Source: Barthelona sp. PAP020 (Eukaryota > Metamonada: BaSk clade). Taken from it: DNA of 64,000 nucleotides. The translations under genes were made by a program, and so were the position numbers. Below, piece by piece: positions 47,601 through 56,373 of this stretch. The stretch lies in the NCBI GenBank assembly GCA_040182905.1, contig JARQWU010000022.1, positions 1-64,000 of the forward strand. Direction: 5' to 3'. Position 1 is the stretch's first letter, and each line of letters begins with the position of its first letter. The notes beneath the pieces are model-generated. The model saw only the letters and a program-made list of their open reading frames with translations. It had not been told where the DNA came from and ran no database searches.

Positions 47601-50440
47601 TAAAAATCTGAATCATAAAAAGTATCGTCTTCTTCAAGTCTAACGGCTTTAGTCTCAGGAAAATAGACATCTTTATCAATTAAATTTGTTGTTATTCTAA
47701 CTCCATAACAAGGTGTTTTGGACAATATTGCTACATAAGGAATTGATGAAGAAAACAAGATACTATGACCAGTTCTACGAATACTTCCTGCTAAGGTTAT
47801 ATCACAAGTTTCAGGAAATACCATTAGCAATGAAGCACATTTCATTGCACTGGTTCCTTTATCAATATCACAGTACTTAAACATTGTTTGACTTGATGTC
47901 ATCAATTTTTGGACATAAGGAAATGTCTCCTTTTCATCAATGTAAAAACTCTTTTGCTGTAAATCATCCAGTGAATTTATCATATGCCAGGCTAAATTCT
48001 TCAATTCAGCACTCTCATTATTCAAACGAGTTAAAGACCAATAAGATACTTTCTTTGTAAAATTTTTGGCAAAAAAAGACACAATTCTGGATTGATGCGA
48101 TAACAACAAAACAATTGAAGAGTCAGGTAATTGTATGATAGGTTTATTGCTGATATTTACCGTCATTTGAATATCGTCGGACAACAAAGAAAATTCAGCA
48201 GCTGAATCAAATAAAGAAATATTAAGAATTGCATCAAACGTTTGTTTTGCTATTTCAAAACTTTTCCAAGTATCAACAAGCGAAAACCAACGCCCTAAAA
48301 AATATCCCTGCTCTTCTTCAATGTGCATATCATTTGCAATACCAATATACCACTCAGCAAACACATCATCTTTATTTCCAGAAACAGGTTCGATATAAAG
48401 CTCCAAAATACATGGTAAAACGACCTCTATCCTTGAATTACCAAGGAGATCAAATTGAACGCGACCTAAAGATGAGGTGACAACAAGAGTACCATTTCGA
48501 AATGAACTATGAAATAACCACACTTTTCTTCGTGAAATTGCAATTCCAGGAAGGGCAAAAGTAATATTTTTGAATGAATCACTCCCAGATAGCTTAAAAA
48601 TTCGTTGTAATGTCATCATACTCAAAGAAGTTTGATCTGTTACATCAACAACATCACAAGGATCAAGACCAAGACTGTTATCAATATTATCGATCATATC
48701 ATCCCATGAGCAAGAACTGTTGAATGAACTACTTTCTAAAAGAGAATCAAACGTTTCTGAATCTAAATCTTGTATTAATATCTCAAAATGTCCAGCTATT
48801 TCAAAATGAGTGATGTTCATATCTTTATTAAGTACAAATTCAACAGTGCCCAAATTTCTCTGACCAAAATTACAATGTGAAATCTCCAATCTTTCATTTT
48901 TATAACCATTTAAACACATGTTTAAGTTTGAAGAATCTTCTGGAAGAATTGTAATACTGTAATATAGACTATCTGTATAATTAAGGTAAAACTTAACAAA
49001 ATTCACTGAACTTACATCTGAAAAAGTCTGTGTTCCAGTGTAATAATTATAACCTTTGCCTATCATTTCATCAGTGATATTCTTAGGTTCATTTCCTCTG
49101 AATATCTTTAAATATGAAGGAAAAGTACGCATACTAAAATAATTATCACTAATTAGTTGATAATCACCAAATTGGGTTGGATATAACCATATTCTTGAAT
49201 CAATTGTTGAAAATAAATTGAACTTTTCTCGACAAACAATACAAATGACTGGAGACTCTGTAGGTTTGGGTAAATTACGTAATTTGATCATATTTTTATC
49301 ATCATCAAAAATTGAAACAAATTTATTGGCAGTGTCAGCAAAATTATCCACAAAACTCAACCTAAAACATCCTGTAGCAATAGTTTCATCATAATAATAT
49401 ATATTCGGATAATATAATCTTTTAGAATTTCCTTTAATATTTGCTTGCCAAAAATCTTTCCCTCCAGAATGAGTAATCCAATAACTACCTTTACTAACCC
49501 ATTCAGGACTCATAAGCGTTGTTGTAATACTACGAAAGTTAGCTTGCGAGGGAGTATAGAGGATTTGAGAAATATCTACAACACCAAATCCACTCAATGA
49601 ACTTATTGTATTATTAACCATTCGGATTCTCAAACCAATAACCATCGTATCATCATTTGAAACAATATTAACGATTGAAGGATAATTTGGCAATACTAAC
49701 ACACTAAAATGTGCATCAATATCAAAAGTTTGATTGGGCAACTCAAGCGCACTAAAAAAAATGTAAGAATCATTCGTTAAGAAAGTTGTAAATTCATATA
49801 TTGCATCCTTGTTAACCAATAACTTATGATCCAGTGCAAACATCGATAAACAATCAACATTTGCTTTAGAATCATTAATTTTAAAGCCTTGAGTTAACAA
49901 CGAAAGTTCTACGAAATCACAATGATCAAATTTCTTAAATGTAACTGTAATATCCTTAGGAATACCATCAGAATTTCTCAATGGAACGTAAACATTGTTG
50001 GAATCAAAAAACGAAAAAATCTTATCCTCAGTAATAATATAAGCTCCAAAGAGAGTTAAGGTGATTTCTTTTTTACAACCTTCATTGGAAGAAATTTTCA
50101 AACTGGAATTTTGCAAATCTGAATCAAATTTGACATATAAAAGGTTTTCATCCGTGATCTGAAACGTTCCAGAAGCATTTATATAGGTAAAATTTATTCC
50201 TAAATTTATAAAATAACCTAACTTTTCTTGAAATGATATACAATCACCCTCCTTTATTTGAAAAGTAGATTCAAATGGTTCGTTTTTTCGAAAATTATAT
50301 CTGATAAAATCTAAGGAATGTAATATTAAATAATTATTGGGATATTCTGAAGAAATTTCAATATTGTTCCATTCTGTTTGAAAACTTCCTATTATAAAAA
50401 ATATCAACGTTATCAACAAACTTTTAATCACATAAATCAT
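44684..50440 (-). CDS. Large type I membrane protein, 1918 aa, unknown
   Basis: I find no known domain. The frame extends upstream to a TTG at 50476, but the first ATG is at 50440, and the next residues form a signal peptide (MIYVIKSLLITLIFFIIG). About 1830 mostly extracellular or lumenal residues follow: beta-rich, with many N-x-S/T sites and few cysteines. A single membrane span lies near residue 1845 (MLLIFGCVFFCVVIVGIFVY), followed by a basic stop-transfer RFRYKRK. The 60-residue acidic cytosolic tail has tyrosine motifs (NEYDGF, FYEDEP). It could be an adhesion or receptor protein, or an endomembrane protein. The length is near that of nucleoporin gp210, but I see no matching motif. It is convergent with the kinase gene upstream. 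Confidence 0.85.
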   Translation of the reverse strand: MIYVIKSLLITLIFFIIGSFQTEWNNIEISSEYPNNYLILHSLDFIRYNFRKNEPFESTFQIKEGDCISFQEKLGYFINLGINFTYINASGTFQITDENLLYVKFDSDLQNSSLKISSNEGCKKEITLTLFGAYIITEDKIFSFFDSNNVYVPLRNSDGIPKDITVTFKKFDHCDFVELSLLTQGFKINDSKANVDCLSMFALDHKLLVNKDAIYEFTTFLTNDSYIFFSALELPNQTFDIDAHFSVLVLPNYPSIVNIVSNDDTMVIGLRIRMVNNTISSLSGFGVVDISQILYTPSQANFRSITTTLMSPEWVSKGSYWITHSGGKDFWQANIKGNSKRLYYPNIYYYDETIATGCFRLSFVDNFADTANKFVSIFDDDKNMIKLRNLPKPTESPVICIVCREKFNLFSTIDSRIWLYPTQFGDYQLISDNYFSMRTFPSYLKIFRGNEPKNITDEMIGKGYNYYTGTQTFSDVSSVNFVKFYLNYTDSLYYSITILPEDSSNLNMCLNGYKNERLEISHCNFGQRNLGTVEFVLNKDMNITHFEIAGHFEILIQDLDSETFDSLLESSSFNSSCSWDDMIDNIDNSLGLDPCDVVDVTDQTSLSMMTLQRIFKLSGSDSFKNITFALPGIAISRRKVWLFHSSFRNGTLVVTSSLGRVQFDLLGNSRIEVVLPCILELYIEPVSGNKDDVFAEWYIGIANDMHIEEEQGYFLGRWFSLVDTWKSFEIAKQTFDAILNISLFDSAAEFSLLSDDIQMTVNISNKPIIQLPDSSIVLLLSHQSRIVSFFAKNFTKKVSYWSLTRLNNESAELKNLAWHMINSLDDLQQKSFYIDEKETFPYVQKLMTSSQTMFKYCDIDKGTSAMKCASLLMVFPETCDITLAGSIRRTGHSILFSSSIPYVAILSKTPCYGVRITTNLIDKDVYFPETKAVRLEEDDTFYDSDFYAMLDLSTVGPTSIYVSNKVERILEIVIDNDIYLVSFQLIQVGCFSDENVSTHGFSCFRHVFESVGKSADKRQVFPIRLSQGLYRLTFSKGVIKNIQLHFYDLDSSYVLPDLKTYCPGGFIYNDSCYAFDGLFTELSIFSTTDITVDEDNNIVMKYIDGTYKQMFTLDLTFDYHLISSTMVDVTLFVDDWSVSFGTDDEIVLITKDGMIRFESLDGNKFSFVMYANEVIEIPSDSIITRVFVQPGNSEYVEDDLTGQLTVPFSRKIISATRCYLDNIAFCADETSVNSLFTYDTFSYVSQNAELEYINLNTRQGTNDTKNKVFEMDSDSILSFNAKYSYLLNSLFIKIDTMDTLLHFYADPTISHVNLYALLPGSLKYSKINLKPLFELKEGAFFIIVRIDQQYFTQNSFYRFVILPNIDELLNFDFSLSSNVLFSLTQEQTSITKYLPLSRNVVYHLTITNVLNLCTIIFDEDITILKDESSFYLYPGRKSIVVEANCKTFATFSFHIFPTTISLSDSDVKNSNQIENFSAAYNISAQMTYLCLKQAQMIFLSRKVDSTSEFVGKHYDSVSYIIPANISFQVTYLNNLKNDIMIILPFVDFKNVTFEYDQEQLLNPVEFLGFLNLQTVLKSNKTTPNCLLKLRQNQHYVFLHSDMLNTIWLLYDGTPINVTIYKEIITPTQTSIVKEITDMSDETTNIHIDSFPYSLRFFDVESLKGQTNYFKGFVSPSISNVFVIQRDLTVFSTNSVGVEAVGLEVSLDLKNSVGQLEHFWLISICNSFIEDNQIHIHVKKSIGDSKGIFQQDTVLLKSDTCINILLDPLHAKFTDFSSVFLYFSADNVTTIRIQSVTDRQLFNDENTHYSLKHQFNQQNFQFFCKFGVEYMEGNCLVSSVTEGFPMLLIFGCVFFCVVIVGIFVYCRFRYKRKDTDNQFWMDMNHKSTFLLETTELNEYDGFSQSNFYEDEPDTDVFLQ

Positions 50441-50658
50441 TTTGCATGGAGAATATACAAAAAAGAAAAAAAACAAAAATTAATATTATTATTCATTGAA
50501 AAAGAACGAATTTTGCAAGATTTTTATGAAAATAAAGAAATTATAATGAGAAAAGGTTAAAAAAAAAAGACAATAATTAATTTCCTTAATTTTGAATCTT
50601 TTCTTTGGATTCTTTATATTTCGAATGTTCGTTCTTTATTGTTTATAGTGAATATATA

Positions 50659-51867
50659 ATGCAAAATAATTCAAGTTCATTAGATTCAAATTTTCCAGGA
50701 CCAAGAGAAATTTCGAATTTGACAAATGATGAAGATCATTTTCTTCGAAATTTAAGCTACACAAAAGTTTCTGTTATCCATAGAAAAAAACCAAAGAAAC
50801 AAATTGGACCATATATTTATGAACGAACAATTGGTGAAGGTAGTTATTCTAAAGTGAGAGAGTTTACTCATTCTGAAAACGGTAAGCATGTTGCAATTAA
50901 AACATTTTCCAAAAAAAAAATGATGAGAATACCTGGTGCAGCTGAAGCTGTTAAAAGAGAGATCACACTTTTACAAGCTTTGAATCATCAATCAATTGTT
51001 AATTTAATTGAAGTGTTTGACAGAGCTTCTGATTCTAACAATCCACATCACAATAATTCCACACCAATAACCCATTTTGTTGATAACCCTGAAGCATATG
51101 AAGAAGTGGTAAACACTTCAAAGAAATGTGTGGTAATGGAATTATTGCCCAATGGATCACTAGATGAATATGTTGTTGAACATCATCCTCTGAGCGTTCA
51201 AATTGTCAAAGATATTTTCAAAAGTATTGTGTCTGCTGTTGCATATTTACATCAAAGTGACATTGTTCATCGTGACATTAAACCTGATAATATTGTTTTT
51301 GATGGTAATTGGATTCCAAAGATTACCGATTTTAATACAGCAGAGAATTTTAATGATCCTCCGGAGATTAGACAGTGGGGATCAATGGCGTTTCAACCAC
51401 CAGAAGTTGTCAAAAAAAAAGACAAAGATTTAATGAAAATCAATGGTAAAGCCAGTGATGTTTGGGCTTTAGGGGTTTTATTGTATTATTTAGCAACGAG
51501 CAGTTTGCCTTTTTCTGCAGATGAAGGGATGTTTCCAATGTTGCAAAGAATTTCTGAAGGGACTTTTGAAATTCCTGAAGAAATTAATCCTTCCATTGCT
51601 GAAATGATCGAATTTATTTTGGTTGCTGATCCTACTGAGAGACCAACCATTGAACAATTATTGCAGCATACTTGGTGTTCAGATGGGTTTTTTTCCAAAT
51701 GTTTAAGCAAATTTAAAAAGATCTTTCAACCAGAACCAAATCAAATGATTCCTGATATGAGTACACCCAGTCCTTTAATTGAACCAAGTGACCCATTAAT
51801 TGAGCCCCCACCACCCATTACACTAGATGATGATGATAAGAGTGATTTTGTTTGCTGCTTAATGTAG
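50659..51867 (+). CDS. LKB1/STK11-like Ser/Thr kinase with CaaX box (402 aa)
   Basis: LKB1 is the master upstream kinase of AMPK-family kinases and controls polarity and energy balance. Here the G-loop TIGEGSYSKV (about residue 57), the VAIK lysine (about 80), and KKKMMRIPGAAEAVKREI, including the RIP peculiar to LKB1, match. The catalytic loop is HRDIKPDN (about 203), and WGSMAFQPPEVV matches the LKB1 activation-segment GSPAFQPPEI. The magnesium loop reads TDFNTAENF, so the usual Gly of DFG is Asn. The protein ends CCLM, a CaaX box; human LKB1 is also prenylated at its end. The frame begins with a TTG at 50605; the first ATG is at 50659. Confidence 0.85.
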   Translation: MQNNSSSLDSNFPGPREISNLTNDEDHFLRNLSYTKVSVIHRKKPKKQIGPYIYERTIGEGSYSKVREFTHSENGKHVAIKTFSKKKMMRIPGAAEAVKREITLLQALNHQSIVNLIEVFDRASDSNNPHHNNSTPITHFVDNPEAYEEVVNTSKKCVVMELLPNGSLDEYVVEHHPLSVQIVKDIFKSIVSAVAYLHQSDIVHRDIKPDNIVFDGNWIPKITDFNTAENFNDPPEIRQWGSMAFQPPEVVKKKDKDLMKINGKASDVWALGVLLYYLATSSLPFSADEGMFPMLQRISEGTFEIPEEINPSIAEMIEFILVADPTERPTIEQLLQHTWCSDGFFSKCLSKFKKIFQPEPNQMIPDMSTPSPLIEPSDPLIEPPPPITLDDDDKSDFVCCLM

Positions 51868-52150
51868 CAAATTACTACCAACAACAAAAGAAACTTTCAG
51901 AATATGAAAGAAAGAGATAAATTAATAAACATATAGATATTTCTTTATTTGTTTTGTTTTTTGTTTTTTTTTAACAAAAAATGAAAGAAATCAGATTTAT
52001 TTTTGGAGTTTTTTGTTGTGAATTCTCATTTACAGCGAATTTTTTTTTTTTTGCAACAATTGTATCCAATAACTTTTGGTCAAATAAAAAAAAACATACA
52101 TATTTACAAACATTAAAAACACAAATAAAAATAACAATGAACATTTGATA

Positions 52151-53680
52151 CTATATAAGCCCTCCAAAAGGAACTACATCCCTGCTAAAAAGAAATACTC
52201 TTTTGTTCATTGACTTTTTTTGAACTTTTTCCAAAACGCTCGCTTCAAAAGGAGAAACACAACCATCCACAATAATAGACATTGAACAAGACGCTAAATT
52301 TCTATTTTCTGAAACAACATGAGGAAAATCATCCACATTCAATTTTGACTCTGAAAATGCCTCTGCTATTTGTTCTATCAATAAGATATTATTTTTAGGA
52401 TTAAAAAAGACATTTTTTTTTTGAATTATTGCAGCTTGAGTTTTAGCAAAAGTTATCAATTCAGTAACTCTAGCAAAAGTTTCCATTTTTAATAACGGTC
52501 TCAAATCAACATTTAATTCATTATCAGAAATATTTAAACATATACAACTGGATGCTACAATACATATTAACTCTTTATCATATAATTCATAATTTTTTTC
52601 AGATAATAAAGGTAAAAGTGCTGAAATAAATTCTTTAAAAGTAATTTCACAACATTTAGTCTTCTCTTGTAATAAAATCATGTCCCAAATATCTTCAATC
52701 TTTGGCAACAATTCTTGTAAAATAAGTGTATGAGTTTCAACAGATTTTTTAAAACTATTCAATTCTTGAAGATTTTGTGCATGTTGTTCTGTTGAATCTG
52801 GTGTTATTTCTAAAGTTTTTAAATATTTAGCATTCCTTGACAAACTTTCAGCAACTTCATTGATATCTGACAGTCGATATTTGAAAAAAAATGGATCTTC
52901 TTGTTGACTGAGCATTCTTTTAGTTCCGTCATTGAAAATAATTGTGTTATTAGCTTGCAAAAGTTTAAAATGAGTTAAAAATGAATGATAATTGTTCGGT
53001 AACATCAAACATCCAAGAATATCATCATTTCGATGATAACAAACAACAACATTTTTCTTTTCAACGCCATTTTTTCCAGTTGAAAAATATGAACCAGACA
53101 AATTTTTCAGTTCTAAAATGTTTTCAAATATTTGCTTAACAAAATTGAAACTTTCATCGAATTTTGATCTAACTACATGAAATTGATGAAATCTACTAAT
53201 TGATAATAAAAAATGACTCAATTGCAATCCAAAAGTGTCTTCTGAAAATGTCAAACTGTGAAATATTTGTGTAGAATAAGAACAAAGGGAATAAGGTAAA
53301 ATTTTAAAGGAATTTATGTAATTACTACCATCTTTTAGAGAACAGACTTTTAATAAGGCAGTTAAAACATTTTTAGTTGGTGTAAATAATAAATATATCT
53401 GATATGAAAAAAAATAATTGTTATGCAAGATTCTGATTAAATCAGGAATGTTCTTTTCAAAAGGATAAATGAAAATAATACAATTTAAAGGATATTGAAG
53501 ATTGGATTCGTATTTGGCAATATCAGAAATCATAAACACTCTCCTTTCTAACAATTCTGAAAAAAGAAAATAACTGGACAGAAATTTAATAGAATTATCA
53601 TCCCCCAAAATTATTCGATTTGATGGTGTTTCGGTAATTATTTTAATTATTTCTGATCGAATAATCGAATATAATTTCAT
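52151..53680 (-). CDS. Divergent Sec1/Munc18 protein, VPS45-like (509 aa)
   Basis: SM proteins chaperone SNARE assembly; VPS45 works at endosomes and the trans-Golgi. Domain 1 begins MKLYSIIRSEIIKI and continues LLERRVFMISDIAKYES then YPLNCIIFIYPFEKNI, in line with VPS45. Domain 3 retains the helical hairpin (LQELNSFKKSVETHTLILQE), and the C-terminal domain ends MNKRVFLFSRDVVPFGG, where VPS45 has VRIVLGGTTVH. The middle domain is shortened and lacks the usual DRxxDxxTPLL stretch, leaving YHRNDDILGCLMLP in its place. The protein is about 60 residues shorter than VPS45. It is divergent from the MBL gene, 72 bp between ATGs. Confidence 0.7.
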   Translation of the reverse strand: MKLYSIIRSEIIKIITETPSNRIILGDDNSIKFLSSYFLFSELLERRVFMISDIAKYESNLQYPLNCIIFIYPFEKNIPDLIRILHNNYFFSYQIYLLFTPTKNVLTALLKVCSLKDGSNYINSFKILPYSLCSYSTQIFHSLTFSEDTFGLQLSHFLLSISRFHQFHVVRSKFDESFNFVKQIFENILELKNLSGSYFSTGKNGVEKKNVVVCYHRNDDILGCLMLPNNYHSFLTHFKLLQANNTIIFNDGTKRMLSQQEDPFFFKYRLSDINEVAESLSRNAKYLKTLEITPDSTEQHAQNLQELNSFKKSVETHTLILQELLPKIEDIWDMILLQEKTKCCEITFKEFISALLPLLSEKNYELYDKELICIVASSCICLNISDNELNVDLRPLLKMETFARVTELITFAKTQAAIIQKKNVFFNPKNNILLIEQIAEAFSESKLNVDDFPHVVSENRNLASCSMSIIVDGCVSPFEASVLEKVQKKSMNKRVFLFSRDVVPFGGLI

Positions 53681-53752
53681 TAAGAATCAACAAAATGTCA
53701 ATCAAAGAAAAAAATAAAATCCAATCCTTTTTTTCTTTTCAAATCTTCCAAA
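53681..53752. promoter_or_regulatory. 72-bp divergent promoter region, VPS45-like and MBL genes
   Basis: A short AT-rich divergent spacer with T7 tracts on both strands (53708-53714 as A's, 53730-53736 as T's). The tracts lie 17-35 nt from the start codons they precede. Confidence 0.4.
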
Positions 53753-54732
53753 ATGGCCACCCGTTCAAAACCAATTCATCAAAAGATTGGTGATATTGAT
53801 TGCTGGATAATTGATACTTTTTTAGAATATGCAAATGTTAATGCCACATTTGTTTTGAAACTTGATGAAGATTATATTTTAATTGAATCAGGTACACAAA
53901 TAGGAGCTCAATATGTGTTGGATGATTTACAAGAATTGAATATTCCATTTGAATCGATTAAGTATTTATTTTTAACCCGTATTTTATGATTTTTATCAAT
54001 TTTATTTTCTAACTATTATCAGATATTCATCTTGATCATGCTGGTGGATGTGGTTTGTTAGCATCCAATTTACCCAACGTTAAAGTTGTAGTGCATAGTT
54101 CAGGTGCTCGGCATTTAATTGATCCCTCTTTGTTAAACGCAGCAGCTTCATCGGTATATTCTCTTGAATATTATATGAATTTTGTTGGTCCTTTGGAAAG
54201 TACTTCTCCTGAAAAATTAATTTTGGTTGATGGACCAATGGAGTTAAAAATTAATTCACACACCTTTAAATTAGATCATTTGCATGGACATGCTTATCAT
54301 CATATTTTAATTCATCATTTAAATTCGAACACATGTTTTGTTGGAGATACAATGGGTTCAATTTATTCAACAGAATTTGGAAAATTTGTTATTCTTGCTT
54401 CAAGTCCAACTCAATATAATCCCAAAGCATGGGCAAATTCTTTAGAAAAGATCAAGCAAGTGAAACCTGACATTATTGCAGTTACTCATAAGAATATTAT
54501 TGAAGGTTATGATGAAATTGTTGAAATTTTGGACACTTTGAAAGAATTGAATGTTGTTCATGACGAAATTGCCAGAGGTGATATGGAAATTGAAAAGCAA
54601 GTCAGAGATTTATATTTCAACAGATTTATCAATCAAGGAGGCAAAGCTGAACAGTTTGATGATTTAACTGAAATGATTAAGATCATTACCGGAGGTTTAG
54701 AATACTATCGAAACAAGTTGCAAAAAAAATAG
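53753..54732 (+). CDS. Metallo-beta-lactamase-fold hydrolase with one intron (311 aa)
   Basis: Exon 1 is 53753-53978 and exon 2 is 54023-54732. Splicing joins C to AT ATT and creates the zinc motif THIHLDHAGG (residues 75-84, H76-x-H78-x-D80-H81), which neither exon encodes alone. Downstream ligands are visible in LDHLHGHAYHHILIHH and GDTMGS. The protein therefore has the binuclear zinc site of the glyoxalase-II/COG0491 group. The C-terminal 70 residues are helical. Substrate unknown; candidates include thioesters and lactones. The first ATG lies 16 nt after a T7 tract. Confidence 0.85.
53979..54022 (+). other. 44-nt intron in the MBL gene
   Basis: Donor C|GTATTTTATG and acceptor TTTTCTAACTATTATCAG|AT. 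The CTAAC motif has 10 nt after the branch A. The intron splits the first histidine codon of the HxHxDH zinc motif, so correct splicing is needed for activity. Confidence 0.9.
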
Positions 54733-55354
54733 GAAATCTCTCTTTTTTTGATTTTTCAATAATTGTAAATTTTTACAGGCTGTTTTTTTATTTAAATAAG
54801 TTTAGCCATTTCTTTTGCCAATAGACAATTTTTTCTCAAAATTAAATACTTTTCTCCAACACAAAAGAGTCTTGTGAAATACAATAAATTTGGCAAAGAT
54901 CAAAATCATACTGGTTTGAACAACTTTTACTCCGATTATTTCAGATTGCACAAAAGATATCTTCCTCCTGAATATTTTTGAGAAATTGAGGTCTCAAAAC
55001 TGTTTCGAATGTAAACTTTATTTGAACATATCCAATTATCCTGATCCTCAAAGTTTCACTCAATTTATACCTCAAATTTGGAAATTATAGAGAAAAATCA
55101 GGCGAAATGAATGTAAAAAGTGTACATTCACAACTAAAGAAAAAAAAAAAAAAAAAAAACAAGAAATATTCTTTATTAAATTAAAGAACAAAAAAAAATC
55201 AATTGAGACAAAAAGAAAAGAAAAAACAAACCAAAAATATACCAATACATGGTATAAAAAATTAAAGATAATAAATAAGCAATATTTGAATGAAACCTCA
55301 ACAAATGTTAAACCTTTTAAATTTGTGTGCCATCTGAAAGAGAAACAAAAAGTT
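54733..55354. other. 622-bp gap between convergent genes
   Basis: The largest gene-free gap in the window. Its central part holds the decayed coding stretch at 54796-55090; the right part is poly-A (a run of about 20 A's near 55140-55159) and AT-rich sequence. A 125-codon minus-strand frame (55072-55449) crosses the poly-A run and the end of the next gene, and I do not regard it as real. Confidence 0.6.
54796..55090 (+). pseudogene. Decayed protein-coding relic, plus strand
   Basis: From 54796 a frame without ATG stays open for 61 codons to TGA at 54979. It ends in a protein-like FYSDYFRLHKRYLPPEYF. A second frame, shifted by +1, is open from 54920 to TAG at 55088-55090 and contains EKLRSQNCFECKLYLNISNY and DPQSFTQFIPQIW. 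The two overlap, and the compositional match suggests one former gene broken by an indel. The missing start and the frame shift argue against a working gene. The parent is unknown. Confidence 0.4.
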
Positions 55355-56215
55355 TCATTCAAACAATTCACCAATTTGTGGAGAAATTGCCTTGGAAGGT
55401 TGACTGTAATTGAATAAATAACAAGTATCAAACATGTCAGGATCATCAATATCCTCTAAAACATTTTTAATACCAATTTCAGTGTTGACATGATTCATAA
55501 AACTTCGTAAAAATGTGTTAATATAAAATTTATGAGAAGAATCCATTTTTTCCAAAATTTGAAAGGAAAGAAATCGTTTTCGCAATATGATAAATTCCTT
55601 TTGAAGTTTTTGCTTGACATTTGTTTCTTCATCAATTATCTCGACACTATTGTCTGAGTTAGCTACCGAATTATCATGATTAGCTTTTAAATAAGAAGAA
55701 GAAAACAAAGAAGAAGTATTTTGCTCTGAATTATTAGAAATTTTTGGTAGAGAAACATTATGATGACAATTCTTTAATAATAAACCAGATAAATGTCCAA
55801 TAGTATAAAAAATCAATAATAAATAACTTTTTGAATCAATAAACTCTTCACATTCAAAAATGTTGGCAATATAAAACAAAATGGACACAACCGACAATAT
55901 AACATCAGAATTAATAAATTTATTCCAACAATTACAAATAAAAATTAAATAAGCTCGTAATAAACTGATTTCGTTTCTGTCTTTTATTGAAAATTTATGG
56001 ATGTCATCTTCATATAATAGAAAATCTTCAAAAAAAGTGGATGTTTTTTGGAATATAATAGCATAATTTTCATCAATTGTTGTGTTGTATGTGGTTTCAA
56101 AAAATTCTTTGGTTTTCTTCAATAATACAATTATATCTTCTTCATTTCTTAAAACATTTGAATTATTTGATAAAAATGTACAATAATTGGTCAAAATTTC
56201 ATCAAAATCAACCAT
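55355..56215 (-). CDS. Hypothetical helical protein, 286 aa
   Basis: No family recognised. Residues 1-160 are strongly helical with alternating hydrophobic faces (LRNEEDIIVLLKKTKEFFE, LLRAYLIFICNCWNKF, SVVSILFYIANIF), as in HEAT/ARM-like or GAP-type helical proteins. A Ser/Asn-rich loop follows (SSLFSSSYLKANHDNSV). The C-terminal part resumes helices and ends SQPSKAISPQIGELFE. The ATG at 56215 follows a T9 tract by 8 nt. Confidence 0.7.
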   Translation of the reverse strand: MVDFDEILTNYCTFLSNNSNVLRNEEDIIVLLKKTKEFFETTYNTTIDENYAIIFQKTSTFFEDFLLYEDDIHKFSIKDRNEISLLRAYLIFICNCWNKFINSDVILSVVSILFYIANIFECEEFIDSKSYLLLIFYTIGHLSGLLLKNCHHNVSLPKISNNSEQNTSSLFSSSYLKANHDNSVANSDNSVEIIDEETNVKQKLQKEFIILRKRFLSFQILEKMDSSHKFYINTFLRSFMNHVNTEIGIKNVLEDIDDPDMFDTCYLFNYSQPSKAISPQIGELFE

Positions 56216-56373
56216 GAAGAAACAAAAAAAAAGATATTCAACAAAGGAAAAATAAAGAAAATTGATTTTTTTTACTATAACTCTAAAACAAACAAAAAAT
56301 AAAAATTAAGTCACATAACTCAATAATAAATGACTAATATTAAAATATAAAAGTATTGGGATTTAAAGGTCTT

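Noticed and set aside
55072-55449. 125-codon minus-strand hydrophobic frame
   Set aside because: Runs through a poly-A tract (giving poly-Phe) and into the end of the 286-aa gene; it has no T-tract or motif.
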